From: Desulfobacterales bacterium
GTDB taxonomy: Bacteria; Desulfobacterota; Desulfobacteria; Desulfobacterales; CAFBRK01
Assembly: GCA_021737185.1 (NCBI GenBank)
Contig: JAIPEL010000037.1
Coordinates: 1-35,238, forward strand
DNA length: 35,238 nucleotides
Direction of reading: 5' to 3'
A program made the translations under genes and the position numbers. The first letter of the stretch is position 1; each line of letters begins with the position of its first letter. Positions 1 through 7,847 of the stretch are shown here, one piece after another. The notes under the pieces were generated by a model. That model made no database searches. It saw only the letters and a program-made list of their open reading frames with translations, and was not told the origin of the DNA.

Positions 1-600
1 GAGCTGCTGCGGGACGCCGGCCTGGCCGTGCCGGACTTTGCCTGCGCGGATACCGCCGATGCCGCGGCCGCCGCGGCCGCTAAAATCGGTTATCCGGTGG
101 CCGCCAAGGTGGTTTCGGCCAAGATCGTCCACAAGTCCGATGTGGGCGGCGTTGCAGTGGACCTGGCGGACGAATCCGCCCTGCGGGAGGCTTTCGGCCG
201 GTTTTCGGCCATGGACGGCTTTGCCGGCATGCTGGTGGAAGAAATGGTCTCCGGCCTGGAGATGATCGTCGGCGCGAAGATCGACCACCAGTTCGGCCCG
301 GTGGTACTGCTCGGCATCGGGGGAACCGGCGTGGAGATTTACCAGGACGTGGCGATCCGAATGGCGCCGCTTACGGCCCAGGAGGCGGCTTCCATGATGG
401 AGAAGCTTGTCGGCCGAAGGCTTTTAGGTGGGTATAGGGGGTCTGCTCCGGTCGATCGCACGGCCCTGGCCAAGACCCTGGTGGTCTTCTCCGAACTGGC
501 CATGGCCGCCGCCGACTGGATCGAATCGATCGACTTAAATCCGGTGATATGCAACGCCGATGCCTGCGTGATCGCCGACGCCCGGATCATGCTGGCGTAG
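1..600 (+). CDS. ADP-forming acyl-CoA synthetase, ATP-grasp C-terminal part (5' partial)
   Basis: The reading frame is open from the first base and ends at TAG, so only the last 199 residues of a longer protein are present. The visible part matches the ATP-grasp (ATP-grasp_5 / acetyl-CoA synthetase beta) domain of NDP-forming acyl-CoA synthetases, which convert an acyl-CoA, ADP and phosphate to acid, CoA and ATP or the reverse in the cytoplasm. Recognisable elements are the KVVSAKIVHKSDVGGV nucleotide-binding strand-loop, the LVEEMVSGLEMIVGAKID segment, GIGGTGVEIYQDVAIRMAPL, and the closing ESIDLNPVIC metal and nucleotide site. In this family the domain is usually fused behind a CoA-binding/ligase region of about 450 residues, which would lie left of the window. 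Substrate cannot be told from this part. Confidence 0.85.
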   Translation, partial: ELLRDAGLAVPDFACADTADAAAAAAAKIGYPVAAKVVSAKIVHKSDVGGVAVDLADESALREAFGRFSAMDGFAGMLVEEMVSGLEMIVGAKIDHQFGPVVLLGIGGTGVEIYQDVAIRMAPLTAQEAASMMEKLVGRRLLGGYRGSAPVDRTALAKTLVVFSELAMAAADWIESIDLNPVICNADACVIADARIMLA

Positions 601-670
601 GCGCCTCCGGCGCTCACGCGCCTGCGGCGCGCTGGAAAGCTTGAAAGCTGCTGAGCCGCTGCGCGGCGTT

Positions 671-700
671 CCAGGTTCAAAGTTCCAAGTTCAAGGTTCA
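671..700. repeat. short degenerate tandem repeat (GTTCAAAGTTCCAA type)
   Basis: A run of imperfect 9-10 nt units reading AGGTTCAA / AGTTCCA / AGTTCAA / GGTTCA. The same kind of GAACCTTGAACCC-like tract occurs at 11705-11734 and 26064-26104, on either strand. It sits in a 264-bp gene gap that otherwise holds only GC-rich inverted sequence just after the stop of the upstream gene. Confidence 0.6.
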
Positions 701-864
701 CTGCAAGCACAGAGGCTTTGGGAAAAGTTTCATGGCTTGATCAATCGGGCCGGTCAGGCCGATAGATTCGCACAAAATTCCTTCCGGTGAATATTGATGG
801 AATCGTAAAAAGTCCCCGAATTTGGAACCTTGACCGCCGCGTCAGCGGCAGGGCTGACATCTGG

Positions 865-1755
865 CTATCCGCCCTGCTTCTTTACGTATCCGATGGCCGA
901 ACGGGCCGCCATGGCCCCTTCGCCGACCGCCACGCTGATCTGCATGAACCGTCCCACACAGTCGCCTGCGGCAAAGACGCCGGGCAGGTTGGTCTGCTGG
1001 CGATGGTCCGCCTCGATGAATTGGCCGTTTTGAACCAGCCCAAGGCTGGCGGCAAAATCTGCGGCCCCGGCCTGGCCCATGGCCACGAACAGCCCATCGG
1101 CGTTTTCCCGGCTTCCGTCTGAAAACACGATCTGCTCCAGGCCCCCGTCGCCTTCGAGACTGACGATTTTCTTCTTCATCACGGCAATGTCGGCGGCCTC
1201 CAGCTGCTGCATGAACACCGGCGAGATGTCCATTTGCTTTTCCTGCGTGCAGACGGTCACGTGAGGGGTGTAGGTGAGCAGCTCCAGGGCCTGGTTGGCG
1301 GCAAAAACTCCCTCGCCGACGACAAAGACCTTCTTTCCCCGGTTGAAGAACCCATCGCAGCTCACGCAGTAGGATACGCCGCGACCCTCGTAGTCGGAGA
1401 GGTTTTTGATCCCCGGCTGCACCCTGGACACCCCGGTTGCCAGGACCACGGCGCAGGTGTCGGCTTCGCCGGCCTCGGTTTTGACCCGGTATCCGCCTTC
1501 TTCGGCGTGAATGGCCAGCACCCGTTCGCAGCGCATCGCTACCCCAAACCGTTCGGCCTGGGCAGCGCCCCGCTCGATCAGTTCTTTTCCGGTGATGGGC
1601 TCGGGAAAGCCGAAATAGTTGTCGATGGTGTAGTCTCCGGCCACTTTCGGATCGCAGCCGAAAAGCTGCGTGTTCATCCCTGCCCGGCCCGCATAGATGG
1701 CCGCAGACAGTCCGGCCGGCCCCTGTCCCACGATCAGGATCTGTACATTTTTCAT
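865..1755 (-). CDS. thioredoxin-reductase-like FAD-dependent disulfide oxidoreductase
   Basis: A 296-residue flavoprotein of the thioredoxin reductase fold. Residues 7-20 give the FAD-binding GQGPAGLSAA loop, the redox-active pair is C130-V-S-C133 followed by D, and the C-terminal FAD motif FAAGDCVGRFMQISVAVGEGA is intact. The second nucleotide-binding site is abnormal: the usual GGGDSAxEEA is GEGVFAANQA and the NADPH-phosphate-binding HRRxxxRA is replaced by CTQEKQ. This suggests that NADPH is not the normal electron donor; NADH, another flavin donor or ferredoxin-type donors are known alternatives among deep-branching low-molecular-weight reductases. Length is slightly short of the usual 310-320. 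The start is supported by AAGGAAGG eight bases upstream. No thioredoxin gene is adjacent; the gene stands alone and faces the synthetase gene convergently. Confidence 0.85.
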   Translation of the reverse strand: MKNVQILIVGQGPAGLSAAIYAGRAGMNTQLFGCDPKVAGDYTIDNYFGFPEPITGKELIERGAAQAERFGVAMRCERVLAIHAEEGGYRVKTEAGEADTCAVVLATGVSRVQPGIKNLSDYEGRGVSYCVSCDGFFNRGKKVFVVGEGVFAANQALELLTYTPHVTVCTQEKQMDISPVFMQQLEAADIAVMKKKIVSLEGDGGLEQIVFSDGSRENADGLFVAMGQAGAADFAASLGLVQNGQFIEADHRQQTNLPGVFAAGDCVGRFMQISVAVGEGAMAARSAIGYVKKQGG

Positions 1756-2166
1756 ATCGTCCTTCCTTGCGGTGAAAGTTCAAAAGTCAGCGATCGGGCA
1801 ATTTTTTTGTCATGCCCGCCTTGCATGAAGTTCTGGATACAATGATAAAATAAATAAGAACGATCTTCCGAAAGGCCAGTGCAGAGCGACATCGTCGCGT
1901 CTTATAAAATCGTTTCACGATTTTATTCGGTAAAGTATCATTGACAATTCCAAACAGGTTCGCTAACCAATAAATAAAGAGCATTTGCTCATAAATCGGC
2001 GCCATTTGCTTCCACCTGCTTCTCTGCATCCTTTCTGATTGCCGCGCCAGCGATTTCACCCTCTACCGCCTGCTTCTGCGCATCGATCGTTCCGACGTCG
2101 GTCTATCACCCATTGATGGGCAAACACCTCCATGAAACGATTTGCATGCGTTTCCGGGGTTATCCC
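1756..2166. other. AT-rich intergenic region between divergent genes
   Basis: About 400 bases with lower GC than both neighbours and no convincing gene. A TTGACA at 1941-1946 followed 17 bases later by TAACCA is a weak candidate promoter for the regulator to the right. A 90-codon frame on the minus strand has no family resemblance and no ribosome-binding site. Nothing else is recognised. Confidence 0.4.
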
Positions 2167-3534
2167 ATGGACACCGCATTCAAAAAAAAACCCGAGGGAT
2201 TAAGAACCGAAAGCTATCAGACGATTCTGGAAAGCATTGAGGAGGGCGTATTTACGGTCGATCTGGATTGGTGCATTACCTCGTTTAACAAAGCGGCAGA
2301 GAAAATCACGGGCAAATCGAAAAAGGACGCCATCGGTCAGCCTTGTGCGGAAGTCTTCAACACCAATGTGTGCAAAACAGACTGCGTCCTTCGCAAAGTG
2401 CTCAATTCAAATCGGCCGCTGGCCAATATCCCCGTGTATATGATCCGTGCCGATGCCGTTCGCATCCCGATCAGCGTCAATGCATCGATCCTGAGAGACA
2501 GCCAGGGCCGCATCATCGGCGGCGTGGAAACTTTCAGAGATCTCTCGGTTCTCAAACGGTTCCGAAAATTTCAAAGAGAGTATCAATTCGAAAAGATGGT
2601 GAGCCGAAATGAACGGATGCATCAGATTTTTTCCACGCTGGTTCAAATTTCCGACAGCGACTGCAATGTGCTGATCGAAGGGGAGACCGGCACCGGAAAA
2701 GAGCTGCTTGCCCGGGCGATCCACAACAACAGCGCCCACAAGATGGGGCCCTTTGTGCCGGTCAACTGCGGTGCTCTGCCTGATACCCTGATCGAATCGG
2801 AGCTGTTCGGATACAAGGCCGGGGCCTTTACCGATGCCAAAAAAGACAAGCCGGGGCGTTTTGCCCGCGCGCAAAACGGCACGATTTTTTTAGACGAGAT
2901 CGCTGACATCTCGCCGGCCTTTCAAAGCAGGCTGCTTCGGGTGTTGGAAGACAGGGCCTACGAACCTCTCGGTTCGGCCCGGCCCTATAGAACCAATGCC
3001 CGGGTGGTCGCTGCCAGCCACAGGAATCTGGATGAGCTGGTGGAAATACGGGAATTCAGAGAGGACCTGTTCTTCCGCATCAACGTGATGCGGCTGGCAC
3101 TGCCCCGACTGGCGGAGCGCAAAGAGGATATCCCTTTGCTGGTCGAGCATTTTATCAAACGGTTCAATCGAGAAACCGGCAAGCAGGTGCTCGGCGTGAC
3201 TGAAGAGGCGATGGCGGCGCTGATGCTCTATGACTGGCCCGGCAATATCCGCGAACTGGAAAACGCCGTCGACCATGCCTTTATCCTCTGCAACAAAAAA
3301 ATGATCGGTCTTTCCCTGCTGCCGGAAAAGATTTTGTCGGAAATCAACGCCGCGTTTACGGGAACCGGCGCAACGCTGAAAGATATCGAAAAAAATGCGA
3401 TCATTCAGACCCTGCGAAGAAATCGCTGGAAAAAAATGGTCACGGCCAAGGAACTCGGAATCAACAAAAACACCCTGCGCCGGAAGATGGTACGCTACGG
3501 TATCGAAACCGGCGAAAAAAGGAAGACATCATGA
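2167..3534 (+). CDS. PAS-domain sigma-54-dependent transcriptional activator (Fis-type HTH)
   Basis: A three-part enhancer-binding protein of about 455 residues. The N-terminal PAS domain starts at ESYQTILESIEEGVFTVD and carries a C-x3-C pair (NVCKTDC) that could bind a cofactor or sense redox state. The central AAA+ domain has Walker A GETGTGKE, the sigma-54 contact loop as GAFTDA rather than GAFTGA, Walker B GTIFLDEI, the R-finger region FREDLFFRINV and the DWPGNIREL motif. The C-terminal Fis-like helix-turn-helix is VTAKELGINKNTLRRKM. It activates transcription from -24/-12 promoters. Its stop overlaps the next gene by ATGA, so it heads an operon with two YkgJ-like genes. The start is uncertain: in-frame ATGs at 2116 and 2149 and a TTG at 2113 are also open, none with a strong ribosome-binding site; 2167 leaves a compact N-terminus before the PAS domain. 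Confidence 0.88.
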   Translation: MDTAFKKKPEGLRTESYQTILESIEEGVFTVDLDWCITSFNKAAEKITGKSKKDAIGQPCAEVFNTNVCKTDCVLRKVLNSNRPLANIPVYMIRADAVRIPISVNASILRDSQGRIIGGVETFRDLSVLKRFRKFQREYQFEKMVSRNERMHQIFSTLVQISDSDCNVLIEGETGTGKELLARAIHNNSAHKMGPFVPVNCGALPDTLIESELFGYKAGAFTDAKKDKPGRFARAQNGTIFLDEIADISPAFQSRLLRVLEDRAYEPLGSARPYRTNARVVAASHRNLDELVEIREFREDLFFRINVMRLALPRLAERKEDIPLLVEHFIKRFNRETGKQVLGVTEEAMAALMLYDWPGNIRELENAVDHAFILCNKKMIGLSLLPEKILSEINAAFTGTGATLKDIEKNAIIQTLRRNRWKKMVTAKELGINKNTLRRKMVRYGIETGEKRKTS

Positions 3535-4334
3535 AATCTTTCAGCGCTGCAGAAGAAAAAAAAGGCCTGACCGTACTGACCCCGGAAGACGGTTTTCGGT
3601 TTCATTGCCACCCGGGGCGTGACTGCTTCAATCGATGCTGCCGGAACATCACCATTTTTCTCACCCCCTACGACATCATACGGATGAAAAGCGCGGCGGA
3701 GATGACTTCAAGTGAATTTTTGTCCCACTACACGGTGACCCTGATCGGAGATGCCGGCCTCCCGGTCGTGGTTCTCAAAATGCAGGAAGACGAAGAAAAA
3801 ACCTGCCCCTTTGTTTGCGGCGGCGGTTGCCGCATTTATCCGGATCGTCCATGGGCCTGCCGCATCTATCCGCTGAAGCCCGAGAGCACCAAAATCACCG
3901 AGAAGGCCGGAAAATCCTATTATTCGGTGATGGAGGTCCCCTTTTGTCAAGGATTTGACACCGACCGAGAAATAGCCGTCAAGGAATGGATTCAAGAGCA
4001 GGGGGTCGGGCCGTATATGGAGATGGAAGCGCCGTTTAAAAAAATTTTGGCCGACAACCGGCTGGGACAAACGAAAATCACGAACGAAAAGATCCAGCAG
4101 ATGTTCTATCTGGCATGCTACGATGTGGATCGTTTTCGGCGGTTTGTGTTCGAGAGCACCTTTCTGGACCGCTTCGACATCCAAGAAGACGAGATCGAAA
4201 CCATCCGAGACGACGATCTGGCCCTGTACCAGCTGGCACTTCGATGGATCGAATACGGCATGCTGGCCCAGCATGTGCTTAAGGTGAAACCGGAGGTGCT
4301 GGCGGCCGGAAAAAAGGAGCTGGGCATCGAATGA
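3531..4334 (+). CDS. YkgJ/UPF0153-family cysteine-cluster protein, copy 1
   Basis: A 267-residue soluble protein with the C-x5-C-x3-CC cluster (C26, C32, C36, C37 in FHCHPGRDCFNRCC) followed by LTPYDIIRMK and, 50 residues on, CPFVCGGGCRIYPDRPWACRIYPL. This is the pattern of the YkgJ / zinc- or iron-chelating family (PF03692), whose members bind a metal or an Fe-S cluster and whose biochemical role is mostly unknown. It overlaps the regulator gene before it and the paralogue after it by four bases each (ATGA), so the three are almost certainly co-translated. The C-terminal 100 residues (predicted helical) have no recognised family. Proposed role as a redox or metal effector linked to the activator is inference from the overlap only. 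Confidence 0.85.
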   Translation: MKSFSAAEEKKGLTVLTPEDGFRFHCHPGRDCFNRCCRNITIFLTPYDIIRMKSAAEMTSSEFLSHYTVTLIGDAGLPVVVLKMQEDEEKTCPFVCGGGCRIYPDRPWACRIYPLKPESTKITEKAGKSYYSVMEVPFCQGFDTDREIAVKEWIQEQGVGPYMEMEAPFKKILADNRLGQTKITNEKIQQMFYLACYDVDRFRRFVFESTFLDRFDIQEDEIETIRDDDLALYQLALRWIEYGMLAQHVLKVKPEVLAAGKKELGIE

Positions 4335-5092
4335 CGGTCGGTCCGACCATGCGTCCGATCCGGGACGGAAGTTTCCGTTTCGACTGCCATAACCGGATGC
4401 CCTGTTTCACCCGATGCTGCGCCGATCTCAACCTGGTGCTGACCCCCTATGATATCCTCCGCCTGAAAAACAGCCTTCGTCTTTCTTCCGGAGATTTTTT
4501 GGACCGGTACACCGAGGATCAAATCGATGACGCCACCGGTCTTCCCCTGGTCCGGCTCAAGATGGGCAAAGACGAATCACGGCACTGTCCATTCGTGCGC
4601 CCGGAAGGGTGCTCGGTGTATGAAGATCGGCCCGGCGCCTGCCGTCTTTACCCCCTGGCCAGGGCGGCGACCAGGTTTCGCGGAGAAAAAGGGGCCCGCG
4701 AGAAGTACTTTATGGTCGAAGAAGACCATTGTCTCGGTTTGAAGGAGGAAAAAGAGTGGACGCTTAAGGAGTGGCTGACCGATCAGGGGTTGGTCCAATA
4801 CAATGCCATGAACGACGGCTTCATGGGGGTTTCCACCGCGCGGTCGCCGAGCGCCATCCGGCGGCCCGGCGACCAGCAGCGGCAGATGTATACCATGGCC
4901 TTTTACGATCTGGACGGCTTCCGGTCGTTTCTGCTGAAAAGCTCCTTCTTCAAACGGTTCCAACTGGAAGACGAACTGCCGGTGCAGCTTCGCACAGACG
5001 ACGAGCAACTGCTGACGTTTGCCGGGCGCTGGCTGAAATTCGCCCTGTTCGGCGAAAGGACCCTGGCGATCAAGCCGGCCTATGTGCCGTAG
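4331..5092 (+). CDS. YkgJ/UPF0153-family cysteine-cluster protein, copy 2
   Basis: A 253-residue paralogue of the preceding protein: FDCHNRMPCFTRCC holds the same cluster (C19, C25, C29, C30), then LTPYDILRLKNSLRLSSGDFLDRYT and CPFVRPEGCSVYEDRPGACRLYPL. The second cysteine set keeps three of the four positions of copy 1. Both copies end in a similar helical region containing YDxDxFRxFxxxSxFxxRF, so the whole gene was duplicated and then diverged. A good AAGGAG lies 11 bases before the ATG inside the previous gene. The gene runs 13 bases into the end of the convergent zinc-finger gene. Function unknown; metal binding is predicted from the cysteines. Confidence 0.85.
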   Translation: MTVGPTMRPIRDGSFRFDCHNRMPCFTRCCADLNLVLTPYDILRLKNSLRLSSGDFLDRYTEDQIDDATGLPLVRLKMGKDESRHCPFVRPEGCSVYEDRPGACRLYPLARAATRFRGEKGAREKYFMVEEDHCLGLKEEKEWTLKEWLTDQGLVQYNAMNDGFMGVSTARSPSAIRRPGDQQRQMYTMAFYDLDGFRSFLLKSSFFKRFQLEDELPVQLRTDDEQLLTFAGRWLKFALFGERTLAIKPAYVP

Positions 5093-5361
5093 TCTTCGAT
5101 GATGTCCTCTTTCAAGGCATCGGCGGACCAGACCGGCAGGGGAACGAATTTTTCGGAATGCGGATCCAGCCGGCAGCGATAGGATGCGTGAACTGCCTGC
5201 TGGTTCCACATATGCTCCCATCCCCGGACGAAATAGGGGCAGTCGTCGTTGAAGCAGACGAAGAAAAAATCAAAAGGCCAGGTCGATTCCGCCGGGATCC
5301 GCCATTTTTTCATTTCCGCCCCGCAATGGGGACAGCGGGGAGGGTTCTCTTCTGTTGCCAT
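5080..5361 (-). CDS. small Ogr/Delta-like zinc-finger protein
   Basis: A 93-residue protein starting MATEENPPRCPHCG. Two cysteine pairs, C10-PH-C13 and C36-FNDD-C41, in the arrangement CPxCG...FFFVCFNDDCPYF resemble the Ogr/Delta-like zinc finger, a fold first known in phage activators but common as lone small proteins in this bacterial group. The rest (GWEHMWNQQAVHASYRCRLDP) is hydrophilic and aromatic with no other family. The start is set by AAAGGAA ten bases upstream; a longer in-frame extension exists but is arginine-rich and not protein-like. It is the last gene of a minus-strand series, 134 bases after the previous stop, and its end overlaps the YkgJ gene tail-to-tail. Confidence 0.72.
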   Translation of the reverse strand: MATEENPPRCPHCGAEMKKWRIPAESTWPFDFFFVCFNDDCPYFVRGWEHMWNQQAVHASYRCRLDPHSEKFVPLPVWSADALKEDIIEDYGT

Positions 5362-5495
5362 TGACGTTCCTTTATCAAGGGCCGGCTGGAGAGCTGATAC
5401 GCATCGGCCTCCGGCGGTCCATTGCTGGAGGATTCCGGATAAGCGCAAATAATAATTTCCAAAGCGAGGCATATTTATGGCATTCGCTTTTTCTC

Positions 5496-5660
5496 CTATC
5501 CGCCGGCATGCGGCTGGGATACCGAGGCGTCGTCGACACAGCCCTTCTTTTCTTCTTCGGTCATTTCTTCGGGTTTTTTCAATACATCCACCGGGCAGGC
5601 ATATTCGTTGCCGGCCTTGTCCTTTACCCATACAATCGGATCTTTTATCGGGGGTGTCAC
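5496..5660 (-). CDS. 54-residue protein of unknown function, translationally coupled
   Basis: Reading begins at a GTG whose last bases overlap the stop of the upstream gene (GTGA), giving 54 residues containing KDPIVWVKDKAGNEYACP and a very acidic KKPEEMTEEEKKGCVDDAS tail. The two cysteines (C22, C41) are the only obvious functional groups. The codon choice and even amino-acid mix look like a real protein rather than a shadow frame. The GTG sits in the middle of a perfect 19-bp inverted repeat, so ribosomes finishing the upstream gene would have to open the hairpin for this start to be used. No family recognised. The start is inferred; without it the same frame has no ATG upstream of the conserved-looking part. 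Confidence 0.6.
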   Translation of the reverse strand: MTPPIKDPIVWVKDKAGNEYACPVDVLKKPEEMTEEEKKGCVDDASVSQPHAGG

Positions 5661-5681
5661 ACTGACACCCCCGATAAAAGA
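5641..5681. promoter_or_regulatory. perfect 19-bp inverted repeat over a stop/start junction
   Basis: Arms TCTTTTATCGGGGGTGTCA and its exact complement are separated by only CAC. The hairpin covers the last codons of the SEC-C gene and the GTG start of the 54-residue gene on the minus strand. Neither strand has a U-run after it, so it is not a typical terminator. It could enforce coupled translation or be the scar of a small palindromic insertion. Confidence 0.75.
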
Positions 5682-6976
5682 TCTTGGAGACGAAAGATCG
5701 CCTGATCGATCATTCGCTCCCCACCGATTCGATCTCTGGCCTCGGTCAAGGCAGCCAGAGCGTCCGCGTTGCCGTGCCTGGCGATGGCATCGCCGGCCCA
5801 ATTGACGATGTGCGGATCTTCGTGCTCAAGAAGCCCGATCAAAATTTCGTAGGCGGCAGGACTTTGAATGTTTCCGAGTACCGACACGATGCCCGTCTTG
5901 ATCGGATCAAATTCTTTGTCCCGAGACAGCGCGTCTTCGATATGCGCAACGACAGCCGCACCCCATCGTTCCAGATAATGCAAGCTGGCCCCGGATGCAT
6001 ACGCAAACCCGAACATCGAGATATCGATCAGCCCCCGGGCGGCAGAAGCGGTCCGATAGGCCGATAGAATTTCCGGGACAAAAAGACCGGCCCACCCGTA
6101 TTTGACCGAAACCGGAAGCAGATATCCGGTGACGTCGGGACCGATGCTCTTTAGCGATTTCAGGGTCTGTTCAAGTTTCTTGCGCCGCAGTTCCAGGCCC
6201 TGCATTTCCTTTGCCGGAAACCGGCTTTCGTCGTCGGCGCTTTCCAGCTCGCTGATCAGCTTGCAGATCTTTTCATCTCGATCCGCCGGAACCTGGTCTT
6301 GGTAGGCTTCGGCCTTTACGGCAATCCAGGTTTTTTGCAGCCAAGTCATGGGCGGATAGATATAGGCCAATGTCGGTTGATCGATTTTTGCATCCCGATA
6401 CCGGCCGTGCTCGATGAAATAGGTTTTCTCCCGCTCGGCCTCGGCCAGCCGGGATCTGCAGATCCGGATGGCCGACTCGTAGTGGCCAGCATACAGGAGC
6501 GCTGTTGCCCGGATATCATGGAGCCGATCTTCATTCGGATATCGCCTGAGCAGTTCGACGGCCCGGCCGATCGCGTCGGTATATCTCCCGGTGTGGAGCA
6601 GTGAAAATGCCTGTTCGATGTCGTGGATCAGTCGGGCCTGCTCTTTTGCAGAGGCGGGTACGGTGAGTCCTTTCGAGGGCTGTCCCGAATCCCGATTCGA
6701 TTTTTCACGATTCAGGCAGCAATGCTTGTATTTTTTCCCGGACCCGCACGCGCAGGGATCGTTGCGGCCGATTTTTTTGCGAGAGTGCTCGGTTGGCCCG
6801 GGGCGTTCCTTGGCGACCTGCGCCAGCAGATCGTCCCGGATGCGAAAGAGACGGTCCTTGGCAATGCCGGATGTTTCAGCGATCACATCGGGATCTCCGC
6901 CCTGAAGAAGTGACAGGACGGGTTCCAGTTCGGTTTCGGACAGGGTGTCGAGATTCAGGGCTTTGCCGGCGTCCAT
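5657..6976 (-). CDS. SEC-C motif protein with TPR/HEAT-like repeats
   Basis: A 439-residue protein. After about 50 residues that resemble a helix-turn-helix (DPDVIAETSGIAKDRLFRIRDD) comes a complete SEC-C zinc motif, GRNDPCACGSGKKYKHCC, with C75, C77, C86 and C87, the same module that ends SecA. Residues 110-190 form TPR-like helical pairs (AFSLLHTGRYTDAIGRAVELLRRYP, then ATALLYAGHYESAIRICRSRL). The final 90 residues contain HEAT-like repeats (VLGNIQSPAAYEILIGLLEHEDPHIVNWAGDAIARHGN). The start was set at ATG with AGAGGA upstream. It lies 25 bases after the 78-residue gene and overlaps the 54-residue gene by GTGA, so these form one transcription unit. A scaffold or chaperone-like role is the most that can be inferred. 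Confidence 0.82.
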   Translation of the reverse strand: MDAGKALNLDTLSETELEPVLSLLQGGDPDVIAETSGIAKDRLFRIRDDLLAQVAKERPGPTEHSRKKIGRNDPCACGSGKKYKHCCLNREKSNRDSGQPSKGLTVPASAKEQARLIHDIEQAFSLLHTGRYTDAIGRAVELLRRYPNEDRLHDIRATALLYAGHYESAIRICRSRLAEAEREKTYFIEHGRYRDAKIDQPTLAYIYPPMTWLQKTWIAVKAEAYQDQVPADRDEKICKLISELESADDESRFPAKEMQGLELRRKKLEQTLKSLKSIGPDVTGYLLPVSVKYGWAGLFVPEILSAYRTASAARGLIDISMFGFAYASGASLHYLERWGAAVVAHIEDALSRDKEFDPIKTGIVSVLGNIQSPAAYEILIGLLEHEDPHIVNWAGDAIARHGNADALAALTEARDRIGGERMIDQAIFRLQDLLSGVSV

Positions 6977-7001
6977 GTCGAATCCTCTTATTGTCGTTGT
7001 T

Positions 7002-7238
7002 TTATATCGTTTCGAAAAGATCGCTGCAGGCCCGGGCAAAGCCTGCTGAATAGGACTGAAAATCGAAGCTTTTATCCCCCAGGTGTCGATTCAGAATTTC
7101 AGCGCGATAAAGGTCCCAGTTTGCCGGGAGTCCTCCGGCGCGATGGACGGCGGCAAGCTCGTCGTAATCCGCCTCGAATCTGGCGAATGCGGCGCCTTCG
7201 CGGTAGCCGGTATCGAACCAATTCGAACATTTTGTCAA
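7002..7238 (-). CDS. 78-residue protein of unknown function (TTG start)
   Basis: A small soluble protein beginning TKCSNWFDTGYREG with many aromatic and acidic residues (FARFEADYDELAAVHRAGG, PANWDLYRAEILNRHLGDKSFDFQSYSAGF). No known family. The start is taken as TTG because AAGGAG lies ten bases upstream and no in-frame ATG precedes the protein-like part. It is followed after 25 bases by the SEC-C gene. Its frame is the same as that of the upstream 115-residue gene, separated from it by a single TGA plus 54 sense codons; that stretch is not protein-like, so two separate genes are preferred. Confidence 0.6.
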   Translation of the reverse strand: MTKCSNWFDTGYREGAAFARFEADYDELAAVHRAGGLPANWDLYRAEILNRHLGDKSFDFQSYSAGFARACSDLFETI

Positions 7239-7400
7239 CGGTCCTGTTCTCCTTAAGCCCAAATGGCGGTCTGGGGTTCGGAATTCATCTCCGCCACCGG
7301 GGAAGAGGGCAGCCGAACAAGGGGATCCGACTTGCCCGGCTGCCCCAGGAGGATGTCTGCATGGCATTACACAGACATCATGGAACACGATATGTTTATA

Positions 7401-7748
7401 TCAGCAGCACCCCCAGCAGGCATCTGAGTATTCCTGATCGAAGCGGCGGAAGTCTTTCGGCTGCAAGACATGCATGCCGTTTTGATCGAACTTCAGCAGG
7501 CGATACGATCCGATTTCTTCTTGTTCATCGACGATTCTGTCGCACAGGGCCACAAGATCTTCCACCGCCGAAAACTGGGTTTCGACCGTGGCCCGGATCT
7601 GGGCCATGTGCTGCATATCAGGATGCTTTTGATAACCTGCCAGTATGACCTCCACGCTCTGGTATTCGTTAATGGGTACAGGAAAAACTGCGACATAGAT
7701 TTCTCTCACCCGCTCAATTGCCTTTTCGTGCATGTGCCGGGTGATCAT
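7401..7748 (-). CDS. 115-residue protein with C-terminal CWGCC tail, downstream of aprA
   Basis: Starts MITRHMHEKAIERV with GAAGGAGC placed well upstream. The body is mostly helical and charged (YQKHPDMQHMAQIRATVETQFSAVEDLVALCDRIVDEQEE), and the protein ends in SDACWGCC immediately before TGA. Four cysteines, three of them in the last five residues, suggest metal or thiol chemistry at the tail. No family recognised. It is the first gene after aprA, but a strong hairpin terminator separates them, so it probably has its own promoter or depends on read-through. The TGA is followed at 21 bases by an 8-bp stem hairpin, which raises but does not establish the idea of recoding. Confidence 0.7.
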   Translation of the reverse strand: MITRHMHEKAIERVREIYVAVFPVPINEYQSVEVILAGYQKHPDMQHMAQIRATVETQFSAVEDLVALCDRIVDEQEEIGSYRLLKFDQNGMHVLQPKDFRRFDQEYSDACWGCC

Positions 7749-7793
7749 GGTTTGCTCCTTCGGGTTGGGGGTAGCCGTTGTCGCTTTCCCGTC

Positions 7794-7840
7794 AAAAGGT
7801 GCTGCCCCCGGCACTAAATTCAGCGCCCGGGAGCAGCACC
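7794..7840 (-). terminator. rho-independent terminator of aprBA
   Basis: On the minus strand, eight bases after the aprA stop, GGTGCTGCTCCCGGGCGCT pairs with AGTGCCGGGGGCAGCACC with a short loop GAATTT and is followed by TTTT. Strong GC stem plus U-run in the expected orientation. Confidence 0.8.
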
Positions 7841-7847
7841 CCAGTGC

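Noticed and set aside
1787..2059. 90-codon minus frame in the AT-rich gap
   Set aside because: No ribosome-binding site, no family resemblance, atypical composition.
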